Shown here piece by piece: positions 45,050 to 55,252 of a stretch of 64,000 nucleotides of DNA. This DNA is from Rehmannia glutinosa (taxonomy: Eukaryota > Streptophyta > Magnoliopsida > Lamiales > Orobanchaceae): assembly GCA_016081115.2 (NCBI GenBank), contig JABTTQ020001757.1, forward strand, positions 186,027-250,026. The letters are read 5' to 3'. Made by a program: the position numbers and the translations under genes. Numbering within the stretch: the stretch's first letter is position 1; each line of letters starts with the position of its first letter. The notes under the pieces were generated by a model. That model was given only the letters and a program-made list of their open reading frames with translations, made no database searches and was not told the origin of the DNA.

Positions 45050-45886
45050 TTCAAAGCATGCAAGGGATCTAAATGACATCATTTCTAATGAAAATAAGCT
45101 TAACGAATTATCAAATGTGCAATTGAATGATGAATGTCACAAAAATTTAATGATCCAGGAAGTTTTATTATTCCTTGTACGATTGATGATTTACCTATTG
45201 ATAGGGCACTAGCTGACTTAGGAGCTAGTATCAATGTGATGTCTTATGAAACATTCAAGCATATGGGATTAGGTGAACTTAAACCTACTAGGATGGACAT
45301 TCAATTAGCCGATAAATTGATTAAACATCCTAGAGGTATTATTAATGATGTGTTAGTCAAGATTAATAAATTCATATTCCCAATTTATTTTGTTATTCTT
45401 GACATGCATGATGATATTGAGGTTCCTCTAATTTTTGGGCGCTCTTTCTTGGCTACGGCAAAATCAATCATTGATGTGCGTGATGGAAAATTAACTTTGA
45501 GAGTCGGGGATGAACAAGTAATCTTTAAAATTCATGTTGCTATTGAAAATGATACTAGTTCTTTTGTTGACTCAATTCATTTGCTTGATGTGAAATCTAA
45601 AAATCTCTTGGAGAAAAGTGTTGTTCAAAGTACAGGTAGGAAGCTTATGCCCAAAAAGAGGACCCGAAAGGTCAAAAAGCACATTTTGAAGCTTGAAGTT
45701 GGAGGTAGTTCTACTAAACTCCAAAGAGATTTTCATAAGTTTGAGGCTCCCCCCGACTATTCTTCACATTTAGGTGAATTAGTCCAGCTATATGACTTTA
45801 AAGAAGCGCTATCCGGGAGGCAACCCGATGCACACATGTGCATTTATTTTTGTTTGTTTTCTTTCAAAATAATTACAAGTCCTTAG
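45050..45886 (+). pseudogene. Athila/Tat gypsy aspartic protease region
   Basis: A frame from 45134 reads FNDPGSFIIPCTIDDLPIDR, then ALADLGASINVMSYETFKHM, with DLGASIN as the retropepsin active site (usual DLGASINLMP). It continues with KHPRGIINDVLVKINKFIFP, LIFGRSFLATAKSIIDV and a KEALSGRQPD end. GRQP-type sequence normally lies near the 3' end of the coding part in this clade, so RT, RNase H and integrase have been deleted between. One frameshift lies just before the DPGSF block. The frame is otherwise 250 codons long. Confidence 0.85.
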
Positions 45887-47181
45887 AGTCATTTTCAAAT
45901 CACATTTTGATTATTTTGGGTCAATTAAAAAAAATTATGAACATCTTTCTTTGTTGTCTTGACTGGTAATATTTGAGATTTCACGGTATTCTAGTTGTGT
46001 GTTGCTTATCCTTGATTAGATATGAAGATGCCGATGAAGGTCCCGTACTAAACAACTCAATGGTCGCTCAACACCGATTTCACTTTTGTAGTAAGGTCGT
46101 ATTTTTCTTTTTCCACCTCTTTTATTTCCTTCTAGTTTCTTTGCTTTTTGAGTGTTTTGTGTGTGTTTGTTCATCTCTTTCTTTCACGTTGAGTACAATG
46201 TGAACCTTTAAGTTGGAGGTGGATGCAGGTACATTCTCGGAATGCTTGTGTGCTTATTTTTATTTTGAGTCTGTCGACAAGAAATGTGATTTTTTTAACA
46301 AATTGCGTGTTTGTAGTCAATAACTTGGCCCAATTACACCTATATTAACTTTTTAATTTGTGTTTTTAATGCGAAGCAATTGATAGTCAAGGATAGATTG
46401 ACGTGGATGTGGGCTAAATTTTGACGAGATTTCCAACACCATAATACTTGATGTGTTAAGGCATATACAACGATGCTTAGCGCTATGAACGTCCGAGAAC
46501 TCATGATTTAGTGGTGGTTAACTAGTTGTTAAACTAAGCTTGTGGATGAAAAAAGAAAAAAAGAAAAGAAAAAAAATGAGGAAAAAAAAACAAAAAAACA
46601 TGGACCAATCGAGGTTATACTCCTCCATTTGTTGTTGCTTAGTAACTAGGAGCATTCATGAGCCCCACGTTTGTCTTTTAAGTAAAACGGCAATACAAAT
46701 ATGAGTATGGGAAACCACCCTAGGGATGTTTGAATGGAAATTCAAAATTTAAACCTTGTGGAAGCATGCCTCGGAAGGTCTTAAAAAAAAGGGAGAATGT
46801 ATTCTCCTTGAATTCTCATTCCAATAAAATTCAAGAAGCTTGGTTATATGACTAGTAGGTTAACTACAAAGATCTATTGAGTTATTGTATTTTCATGGAG
46901 TTATTGAATCGAAGTTGCTCATAACTATCAGTATTTGTGGAGTGATGATTTCAAGTCTGAATAATGCATGCTGATAATACGGTCTTGCTTAACAGTCGAT
47001 CGCTTTGCAAAACTATGTTTTTACTGAATGATTAATTCGGGTTGAGAAGGCTAAGAACTTGACTGCTTGTGTTCAATGTGTTGGGAAAAAGATCTTCCTT
47101 GTGTGTTGTGATTTATTGAATCCCTCTTTTTGATTTAATGTTTTGCTTGAGGACAAGCAAAGTTCTAAGTTGGAGGTGGTT
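45887..47181 (+). other. Gypsy 3' non-coding region and polypurine tract
   Basis: No gene. There are A/G-rich low-complexity runs at about 46550-46600. It ends AAGTTGGAGGTGGTT at 47167-47181, the probable PPT, directly before the 3' LTR. A similar AAGTTGGAGGTGGA occurs at about 46210-46223. Confidence 0.6.
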
Positions 47182-48859
47182 TGATAAGTGTCTTTTTATG
47201 TATGTTTTATGTGTTTATTTGAGTAGAATTTGAGTTATTTTATTGTTAGTTTCATAAATGTTTGATTGTACATAGTTCATATTACTCCAATGTGCTTTTA
47301 TTGGTGTAGATTGACCATTCAGAGCTATTTTTGGTGAATTTCGGACCATGGATTCATGTCAAAACACCCCCAGGGTTTAAGGATGTAAAAACGCTCGAAA
47401 TTCCAAGCTAAACGCGTAATTTCGGGGCCTTTTAGGCCAAACATGGCAAGGGTGTGTCGGGCAACACGACCATGTTCAAACAGGGCGAAAATCACGAATT
47501 TAAGAGCATGGACAGACTCCGACACGGCCAGGTCGTGTTGGCCAACACGGCCATGTTCTGCTGAACAAAAAAAGACATAAAACAACATGGCCAGGCCGTG
47601 TTATGCGACATGGCCGTGTCCGGGACATCCTTTTGCAACTTTTCCATGAGAAAATTATGGAAAACTCACTAACCAAGCTTTTTGACCACTTTTGTACACC
47701 TTTAACACCCATATTCCCTCAATTATCACATGAAAACAAGAATTCAACAACCCAACTATGGAATTGGAGCATTTGTTTAACAAAGGATGACATTATTAAT
47801 GTGTTCTTGCACAAAAATGATGTCTATAAAAGCCAAGAGTATGAGTTGGGGGAATCATTCATAATTCATTGTTCATTCATTCAAGATTCATGTACATAGA
47901 GAGCAAATTATATTGAGAGAAGAGAGGGAAAATAGAGTGGGAGATTGAAGAACTTGGAGAAGAAGGCTTGGAGCAACATTATTGGAGTCAATCAAGAAAG
48001 AAGCCCATTTGAGATTTTGAGAAAAGATAAGTACACCATGTCTACAATATTTAAATCTTCTTGTGTAATTTATTCTTTTGTCAAAATCATGTGAAGCTAA
48101 ATTCTTAGTGTTTGAATGTAATGAATTCTAGGAGGGATTTGTGATTAAGGCTTGTATGTTTTTAATATAATCTTCATGTTTTATGCGATTCACTTATATT
48201 ATGATTTACTCATTCGAGTTGATATTTCCGGGATATTGATTTGAATTTTATTCCTCATCGGGTAATCGAGAGATTTATGGTGAGAAAGAACCTATATAAG
48301 TGAAAAGAGTTGCATGCAATCCTAGATATAGGACGACATAAATCTTCTGGATTAGGGTCAAACCTAATATGAGAATTCATAAATCGTTATAATGCAATCT
48401 TGGGGGTTTTAACTAGAAAGAGATTTCATTTACAACTTGAGATTAGGAGTTTTTCACCTTGAAAGAGGGTTTAACTTAAATCGGGAATTTGTACGGTCCA
48501 TAAAATATGAGATTTTATTAAAAGATGTTGGTATTTGCTTATGGGCTTATGATTGTATTTTTATCTTGTTAAATCACAAAAACATTCTAGAGGGATTTAC
48601 ATTCGAACACATTTCTATCTCTTGATTTCTTATTTTACAAATCTTCCTTCATTTTTATCATTGTAATTTGTTTATTTAGATTCTTCATTTTCCTTATTTA
48701 TCCAACAAACCTCTGAAAATTGCTAGATTAGATAACAAAAAGACGGTAATTACTAGTACTTATAATCCTCGTGGGAATGACACTCGATACTCAATAATTT
48801 ATTCTATAATATAATAGGTGCACTTGCCTAAGATATTAAAAGTAGCTTTTGAGCCATCA
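47182..48859 (+). repeat. Athila/Tat-type 3' LTR
   Basis: 1678 bp, TGATAAGTG...GCCATCA. The first about 210 bp match 44667-44880. It contains a cluster of CACGGCC/GGCCGTG half-palindromes at about 47445-47630. TATAAAAGCC-type sequence at about 47824-47833 may be the LTR TATA box. Confidence 0.8.
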
Positions 48860-49283
48860 CGGGCCGAGCCGGCCGGTGGGTGGCGGCGGCAATGGTGCGT
48901 GCGTGTGTGTGTTTTGAACCAAACCCACAAACATGTAGGTCCTCACTCCTTTAAAAAATTTGGTGCCCCAAGGACCCAAACCCATTAGTCAAACTTGGGA
49001 TTTATAAATAGAGCAATCTTTGTCTTTTCCTCCTATGTGTGATGGAGCTTTTCTCCTCCCCCATATTTTCTAATTTTCATATCAATTTCTAGTTTTAAGT
49101 GGCTAACTTGTAGCATTAATTTCTCATTCACCCGAAATTAGTTTGAGAAATTCAAAATGTCAGTTTCATCTACTCACTTTGTTTTTAACATATAATTTAA
49201 TTCCATTTTCCACCAATGAAAACCACTTAAATATTTGGTCAAAATCGGTCAACACCCAATTTTCTCAAATCGAAATTCCAACA
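48860..49283 (-). repeat. Copia left LTR, second segment
   Basis: Resumes the LTR after the gypsy insertion: GGGCCGAGCCGGCCGG, then TTTGAACCAAACCCACAA, ending AAATTCCAACA at 49283. It is colinear with about 53990-54408. Confidence 0.82.
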
Positions 49284-49984
49284 ATCCCCCATATGAATGA
49301 AATTAATGCATGCATGTATGCAAATTCGCTTGAAAGTCTCGCGAATTGTTATTGCATCTGGATAGGTAGCTTGTGGCTTTTAATCTTCCTTAGTAAAATA
49401 CTATCGGATTTACTACCTACTTAGTGACACGTTGTCTTGAACTACTTAGCCGTTCGAGTAAACCGAGACAATAATATTTACATATTAACAATTCTAACAC
49501 TTGTTGTTCTCACATTGTGTTCATTTCGGTCCTGGACCATATCATAGATTCATAAGTATTTCTTTGAAGCGACCATTACCTCTCACTTATATAGGTGACT
49601 CCTATTGAAGAGTATCCCGTCATACTCCACCTTTCGATATAGTTATCACTAAAAGTCTTAGACTTAATCGCACCACATTCAGCAGGTTTCTATTTCACTT
49701 GGAAGTTCTGGGAATGAGTTAACACATTTTCTAAGTGTTCGGCTGAACATTCATAACTTAGTTGTCCCATTGAACCAAGGTCTTGGGATCTCCAATTCAC
49801 AAGGTTGGGTTACCGCTATAAACATTCTTTATTTTGTGTATTTTAAACCCATTCCCCCTAACAACTTATACAATTGATCTCGATTTATTCTTTTTGTGAG
49901 CGGATCCGCTAGGTTTTTCTTTAAATTCACGTAGTCACCGAAATAACCCCATTCGAAATCAACTGTCTAATGATATTGTGTCTT

Positions 49985-50017
<33 letters not shown>

Positions 50018-51470
50018 CTACTTTGTGCCCTTCCAATTGCTGATTGACTATCACAATGTGTCAAAACAACTGGCACCATTTTATTCCAACAAGGAATATC
50101 TTCTAAGAAGTTTCTAAGCCATTCTGCTTCTTCTCCAGCTTTATCTAAAGCAATGAACTCGGATTCCATAGTGGATCGAGCTATACATATTTGCTTAGAA
50201 GACTTCTATGACACCGCTCCTCCATCTATTGTGAAAACATATCCACTTGTCGATTGGAGTCTTTTGTGTCGGATATCCAATTGGCATCACAATATCCTTC
50301 TAATACTGCTGGATATCTCGTATAATGTATTCCATTGTTCATGGTATACTTTAAGTATGTAAGTACCTTGTCAAGGCTTTCCAGTGATCCTTATTTGGGT
50401 TACTTGTGAACCTACTTAGCTTACTCACTGAATATGAAATGCCTGGACGTGTACAATTCGTTTAAGTACATCAGACTGCCAATTATCCTTGCATATTCCA
50501 GCCGAGAAATTGATTCTCCTCTATTATTGGCCAAGTGTAGACTTAAATCTACAGTGTCTTACTTAGGAGGATTATCAAAAATATTAAACTTTCTAAGTAT
50601 GCTTTTGACATAATGGGATTGTGACAAGACAATTCCATCTGAAGTCCTAGAGATTTTAATCCCTAAATATAACATCAGATAATCTCATATCTTTCATGTC
50701 AAATTTCTTCTTTAACATGTTCTTCGTATTCATGATTAAATCATGGCTACTACCCATAATCAATATATCATCTACATAGAGGCATATTATAACGTAATCA
50801 TTTGTAGTACCTTTAATGTAGACACACTTGTCACATTCATTGATTTTGAAACCATTGACTTCATAGTCGAGTCAAACTTTTCATGTTATTGCTTAGGTTC
50901 TTGTTTTAGTCCATAAAGTGGCTTAACAAGTTTACACACCTTTCGCTCTTGACTGGGTGCAACGAACCCCTCGGGTTGTTCCATATAAATCTCCTCTTCA
51001 AGCTCACCATTAAAGAAGGCAGTCTTCACATCCATTTGATGTATCTCAAGGTTATGCAAAGCTATAATAGCAATGAGAACACGAATGGATGTGATCCTCG
51101 TAGCAGGAGAATATGTATCGAAAAAGTCATGTCCATCCTTTTGTTTAAACCTTTAGCTACCAAATAGGCTTTGTACTTATCTATAGATCCATATGCTTTG
51201 TACTTCCTTTTAAGGATCCACCTGCATCCCAAAGGTTTGCAACCCGGTGGGAGATCAATCAACTCTCAAGTGTTATTTTACATGATGGAATCTATTTCAT
51301 TATTGATAGCTTCTTTCCAGAGAGGAGCTTCTGGACCAGACAAAGCTTCTTGAATAGTTCTATGTTCATTTTCTAACATATAAGTTAGAAAATCAGGACC
51401 AAAAGACTTAGCTACTTTTGTCTTTACCTTTGTGTGGGATCTTATTAAGAATGTAGTTTGCAGAAAGTAT
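49284..51470 (-). pseudogene. Copia (minus) reverse transcriptase and RNase H
   Basis: On the minus strand from right to left: RT start GCKPLGCRWILKRKYKAYG and YKAYLVAKG at 51262-51062; LYVDDILIMGSS with YVDD at 50767-50778; RNase H start EGYCDANWISD around 50330-50280; and MESEFIALDKAGEEAEWLRN, HCDSQSAIGRAQ and SRHIRRRHNIIR at 50169-49927. Many frameshifts and stops separate these blocks. The stretch 49296-49926 is non-coding 3' region with the PPT at its left end. Confidence 0.82.
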
Positions 51471-52088
51471 AGCTTCCCAAGCGAGAACTTATCAATATCA
51501 CATTCATCATCTCCTTAAGAGTATGATTATTACGTTCTGCTACACCATTTGATTGTGGTGAGTAGGGAGTTGTCGTTTGATGAATTATACCCTCTTCCGA
51601 GCAAAATTTTCAAACAGAGCAACATACTCTCCACCTCTATCACTTCGAATCATCTTAATTTTCAAATTAAGCTGATTTTCAACATCATTCTTATAAGTTT
51701 TAAAAGCTACTAAAGCTTCATCTTTGCTTTTCAAAAGATATACATAATAATATCTTGTGCAATCGTTAATAAATGTTATAAAGTACTTTTTCCCACCTCG
51801 AGTTTTCACGAGTTTTAAATCATACACATCTGTATGAATTAACTCAACTAGTTTTGTACTTCTCATCACCGAATGAAACGGTGCTTTAGCCAATTTTGCT
51901 TAAACACAAACTTTGCATTTGTCTTGTGAATCGAACGTAGGTATTAATTCCATATTCACTAACCTTTTAATTGTGTTGAAGTTTACATGTCCTAATCTAT
52001 CATGCCATAAATTAGAACAATCAAACATGTAAACAGAAGTAATAGTTTTATTCTTCGCCTCTTGGTAGAAAATAGACATTACAGACAT
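51471..52088 (-). pseudogene. Copia (minus) integrase
   Basis: 52088-51900 contains the GAG-pre-integrase zinc block (WHDRLGHVNF ... CKVCV). 51893-51585 contains ELIHTDVYDLKLVKTRGGKK (first Asp), NDCTRYYYVYLLKSKDEA and IKMIRSDRGGEYVA (second Asp). The Glu block lies in a shifted frame near 51560-51530 (NGVAERNNHT-like). A TAA at about 51900-51902 splits the domain. Confidence 0.85.
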
Positions 52089-52127
52089 CTTAAAGAGCCC
52101 TTTATCAAGGTACCCCTTACATAGAAA

Positions 52128-53324
52128 CTAACCATTCTTGATCATTACAAACTTGTCGGACTCAAACACTAGTCTAAACTCGGCCTTACTAAGCAAAGGT
52201 CTGGAAACAAAATTCTTGCGGATATCCGGGATATGCAACATATCCACAAGCATAAGATCCTTTCCAGAAGTCATCTTGAGCATAACCTTTCCAAGCCCTA
52301 TGATGTTGGAAGTTGAAGAGTTCCCCATGAACAACTTCCTTCCATTTATCGTAGTATAGGAGGAAAACATCTCATTGTCGACACAAATGTGACGAGTAGC
52401 CCCGGTATCTATCCACCACTCCCTTGGGTTATCCACCATATTGGCTTCAAACACAACGGTGGTGAGATTGAGCTCCGACATGTCTATTGGAACAGACTTG
52501 TCCTCGGTCATATTGGCTTGTTGTTGGTTGTCTTTTTTCGGGTGTCGGCAATCCTTGCCAATGTGATTTGGTTTGCCACAATTGTAGCAATTTCCTTTGA
52601 ATTTCTTGGCCTTCACCTTATCTTTTCCTAAATTCTTCCATTTCTTGCTAGTGCTTGATTCAGCAAGATTGGTCTTGGCCTCCATTCTATATTTGATGGA
52701 CTTCACTTCGGATTTTCGGTTGTCTTCCTCAATCCAAAGTCGAACAATCAGATCCTCAAGCCCCTTTTCTTTTCTCTTGTGCTTGAGGTAGTTCTTAAAA
52801 TCCTTCCACAATAGCATCAACTTATCGATTATTGCAGCAACATGGAATGACTCATTCAGAATCATCCCTTCAGACGCTAAGTCATGAAGTATGATATGAA
52901 TTTCTTGCACTTGGCTGATCAACGTTTTGGTGTCAAGTATCTTGTAATCCAGTAATTTGCCGACCACAAATTTCTTTGTGTCGGCATCTTCTGTTTTATA
53001 GTTCTTCTCCAATGAGTCCTACAACTCATTGGATGTTTTGAACGAATTGTAGACGTTATAGAGGGTGTCTTCCAGTTCGTTCAAAATGTAGTTTCGCAAA
53101 GGAAATCGTTGTTATGCCAAGCATCCGGAGTGATCCTCCTTTGGTTGTCGAATTCTTCTTCGCCAACAGTAGAAGGGTCCTCCTTCAGGAAACGGGACAT
53201 ACCCAATGAAATCAGGTAAAAAATCATTCTATTGCTACCTTTTGAAGTCGACATCAGAGAACTTCACCGGTTTCTCGCCATGAGCAGGAGCAGCAACCAT
53301 TGGAGTGAAGGAAACAGATGCCAT
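52128..53324 (-). pseudogene. gag: Copia (minus) gag and protease
   Basis: The likely start is the ATG at 53324 (MASVSFTPMVAAPAHGEKPV). Frameshifts and a TAG near 53025 break the first part. A 294-codon frame 53012-52128 then gives the UBN2-type Gag core (DTKKFVVGKLLDYKILDTK ... DFKNYLKHKRKEKGLEDLI), the CCHC knuckle CYNCGKPNHIGKDC and, in the same frame, the retropepsin site WWIDTGATRHIC followed by MLHIPDIRKNF. Gag and protease in one frame is normal for copia. Outside the damaged N terminus this is the longest intact coding block of the element. Confidence 0.88.
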
Positions 53325-53363
53325 CATCTTGAAAACATCAATAGGATTTCATCTTGCGATTAT

Positions 53364-54408
53364 TGTTGGGTGGTACTATTTACAAGAAAAAATGGCTAAG
53401 TATTTGGACAGAAAATTTGACAAGGTTAAAGTCGAGACCAGTATTGAATATTGTCTCCGCAAGACGAAATTGCCCCATTTACAAAGTGCTTACGGTTCTG
53501 ACAATCGTCCCTAAGATACAACGACTTTAGCAGAGAACACAAAGTGTTTAAGGCTTTCAAGCTTTTGGAAGAATATTGAACAATATGCTGGTAATGATGC
53601 AGAATGACTCGATTTTAGCTTGTAATTTTTGTGTCCTTTTTCATTTGCAGGGGCTTTGTAATTATAGACCTCAAGGTGCCTCATGGAAAGAACATATCTT
53701 TTGGATCGAAAAAACATGTCTACAACCAAAAAATGCTCTTGGTTGTTCGAATAGGTGCATCTGTTCGAACGTGCGCGTTCGCACACTTGTGTGGGCGTGA
53801 CAGAAAAAAGTTTATGTCTGTGGTGCACGCCCACGCACACTGCCCAGGTACGCACTGCGCACCACCTTGCCCGGTTGGAAAAAATATTTAATTATTTATT
53901 AAAATGATTAATTAATTTTAAATAAATTTTGTCCAAAACTATAAGGGCCTTGAAGCCCAGGCTTAGGCCCATGACCCAGACACAGGCCGAGCCGAGCCGG
54001 CGGACGGGCGGCTGCGGCGGCGCGTGTGTGTGTTTTGAACCAAACCCACAAGCAAGTAGGTCCTCACCCATTTAAAAACTTTGGTGCATCAAGGGCCCAA
54101 ACCCATTAGTCCAACTTGAGATTTATAAATAGAGCAATCTTTGGCTTTTTCTCTTATGTGGGATGGAGATTTTCTCCTCCTCCGCATTTTCCAATTTCTA
54201 TATCGATTTCTAGTTTTAAGTGGCTAAATTGTAGCACTAATTTTCATTCACCTGGGATTGATTTTGAAAAATTCAAAATGATAATCTCATCTACTCACTT
54301 AGTAGAATTTTAACATATAATTTAATTTCATTTTCACCAATGGAAATCATTTAAATATTTTGTTAAAATCAGGTCAACACCCAATTTCCTCAAACCAAAA
54401 TTCCAACA
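53364..54408 (-). repeat. Copia right (5') LTR
   Basis: 1045 bp, TGTTGGG...TTCCAACA on the plus strand, flanked on the right by ATACA. It has a GC-rich palindrome-rich stretch at about 53765-53870 shared with the left LTR, and a run of GCCGAGCCGAGCCGGCGG at about 53985-54003. Confidence 0.88.
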
Positions 54409-54430
54409 ATACATTCTCTAATTTCTGTAG

Positions 54431-55252
54431 GTGATGTTAGGGCAATAACCTCGATTTGGAACTACACCAGACAACATTGGTAACTGCACAAGCTTTGAGA
54501 TACTGTAAGATCTTTACATCACTACTCTTTTCAGCCTTTGTTGTTAAGCTCTAAAATATGAAAATTTTTAGTGTCAAAGATATTTCTTACAATCAGATCA
54601 CTAGACAGACCCCACAATATTAGCTTTCTACGAGTAGCTACTCTATAAGTTACTTTATAATTGATTGTAATTATGAATGTGTGTAGTGAGCTAAGTCATG
54701 CAAGTTCTCATTTTAGTATAACCAACAATAGAACATATGTGCATTTACTTTCTGTAAAAAAGTTCATCTTAATATTATTCAAATATTTACATGGATTGAT
54801 TTTGCTCGAAAGTATTTGCTTTGGACATGTATTTACAAAGGAATATGTTAAAAAAGTGGAAAGATTCCTGAGGTGATAGGTCTAATGCAAGCCCTTGTTG
54901 TCCTGTAAGTAATGCATGTTCTTGTTGCCACAAAAATCAGCATCTATGTTTACTTAATTTTCAAGTATCCTGACAAGCTGGAAACTTATGTTGGAAAATA
55001 CGAAACAACTTAACTATTTGTAAGATATAATCTCATAGTAAAATTTGTTATTGTCAGATTTGTTCTGTCTCTATCTCTAGTCTGTGTAAGTACTCGTGGG
55101 GAATACGAATGGCCTCTTCTTTTATAGTACCAAATGTTGTTTAGTTCTCATATGCACATATTGTGGTCTTTATTTGGCAGAGACCTTCTAGAAAACAAAT
55201 TAACTGGTCAAATCCCAAATGATATTGGAAAATGTATCTCACTTTTACTAAT
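54431..55252 (+). pseudogene. ERECTA-family receptor kinase LRR exons (decayed, order disturbed)
   Basis: Four exon-like blocks with AG before and usually GT after. 54431-54504 reads, with one shift, DVR.NNL then PDNIGNCTSFEIL. 54572-54644 contains DISYNQIT and VATL. About 54836-54904 gives SGKIPEVIGLMQALVVL and a GTAAGT donor. 55181-55252 is exactly 72 nt with both splice signals and gives LLENKLTGQIPNDIGKCISL. The first three match three successive LRRs of the plant ERECTA/ERL receptor kinases, which have one LRR per ~72-nt exon. The fourth resembles an LRR near the N terminus, so it is out of order. No kinase domain is present. The copia element lies in the intron before the first block. 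Confidence 0.7.

Larger units (their letters stand above)
44667..48859 (+). mobile_element. Athila/Tat-type gypsy element, internally deleted
   Basis: Begins TGATAAGTGTCTTTTTATG at 44667 and again at 47182 (3' LTR), and ends GAGCCATCA at 48859. Flanks CGAGC (44662-44666) and CGGGC (48860-48864) fit a 5-bp duplication with one mismatch. Only about 215 bp of the 5' LTR remains. The PBS, gag and most of pol are gone, leaving a protease region (45050-45886) and a 1.3-kb 3' non-coding part. It sits inside a copia LTR and cannot be autonomous. Confidence 0.82.
43915..54408 (-). mobile_element. Ty1/copia retrotransposon, minus strand, with nested gypsy element
   Basis: Flanked by the 5-bp duplication ATACA (43910-43914 and 54409-54413). 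The right LTR (53364-54408) is the upstream one. The left LTR is split: 43915-44666 and about 48860-49283. The interior reads, from right to left, gag, protease, integrase, RT and RNase H, so it is copia. The 3' PPT is ATATGGGGGAT (minus strand, about 49284-49295). The sequence after the 5' LTR (ATAATCGCAAGATG) is not the usual Met-tRNA PBS. Gag and pol are broken by stops. Confidence 0.88.

Noticed and set aside
47400..47640. CRISPR-like array of CACGGCC repeats
   Set aside because: Units are short, irregular half-palindromes inside a plant gypsy LTR, without spacers of constant length or cas genes.
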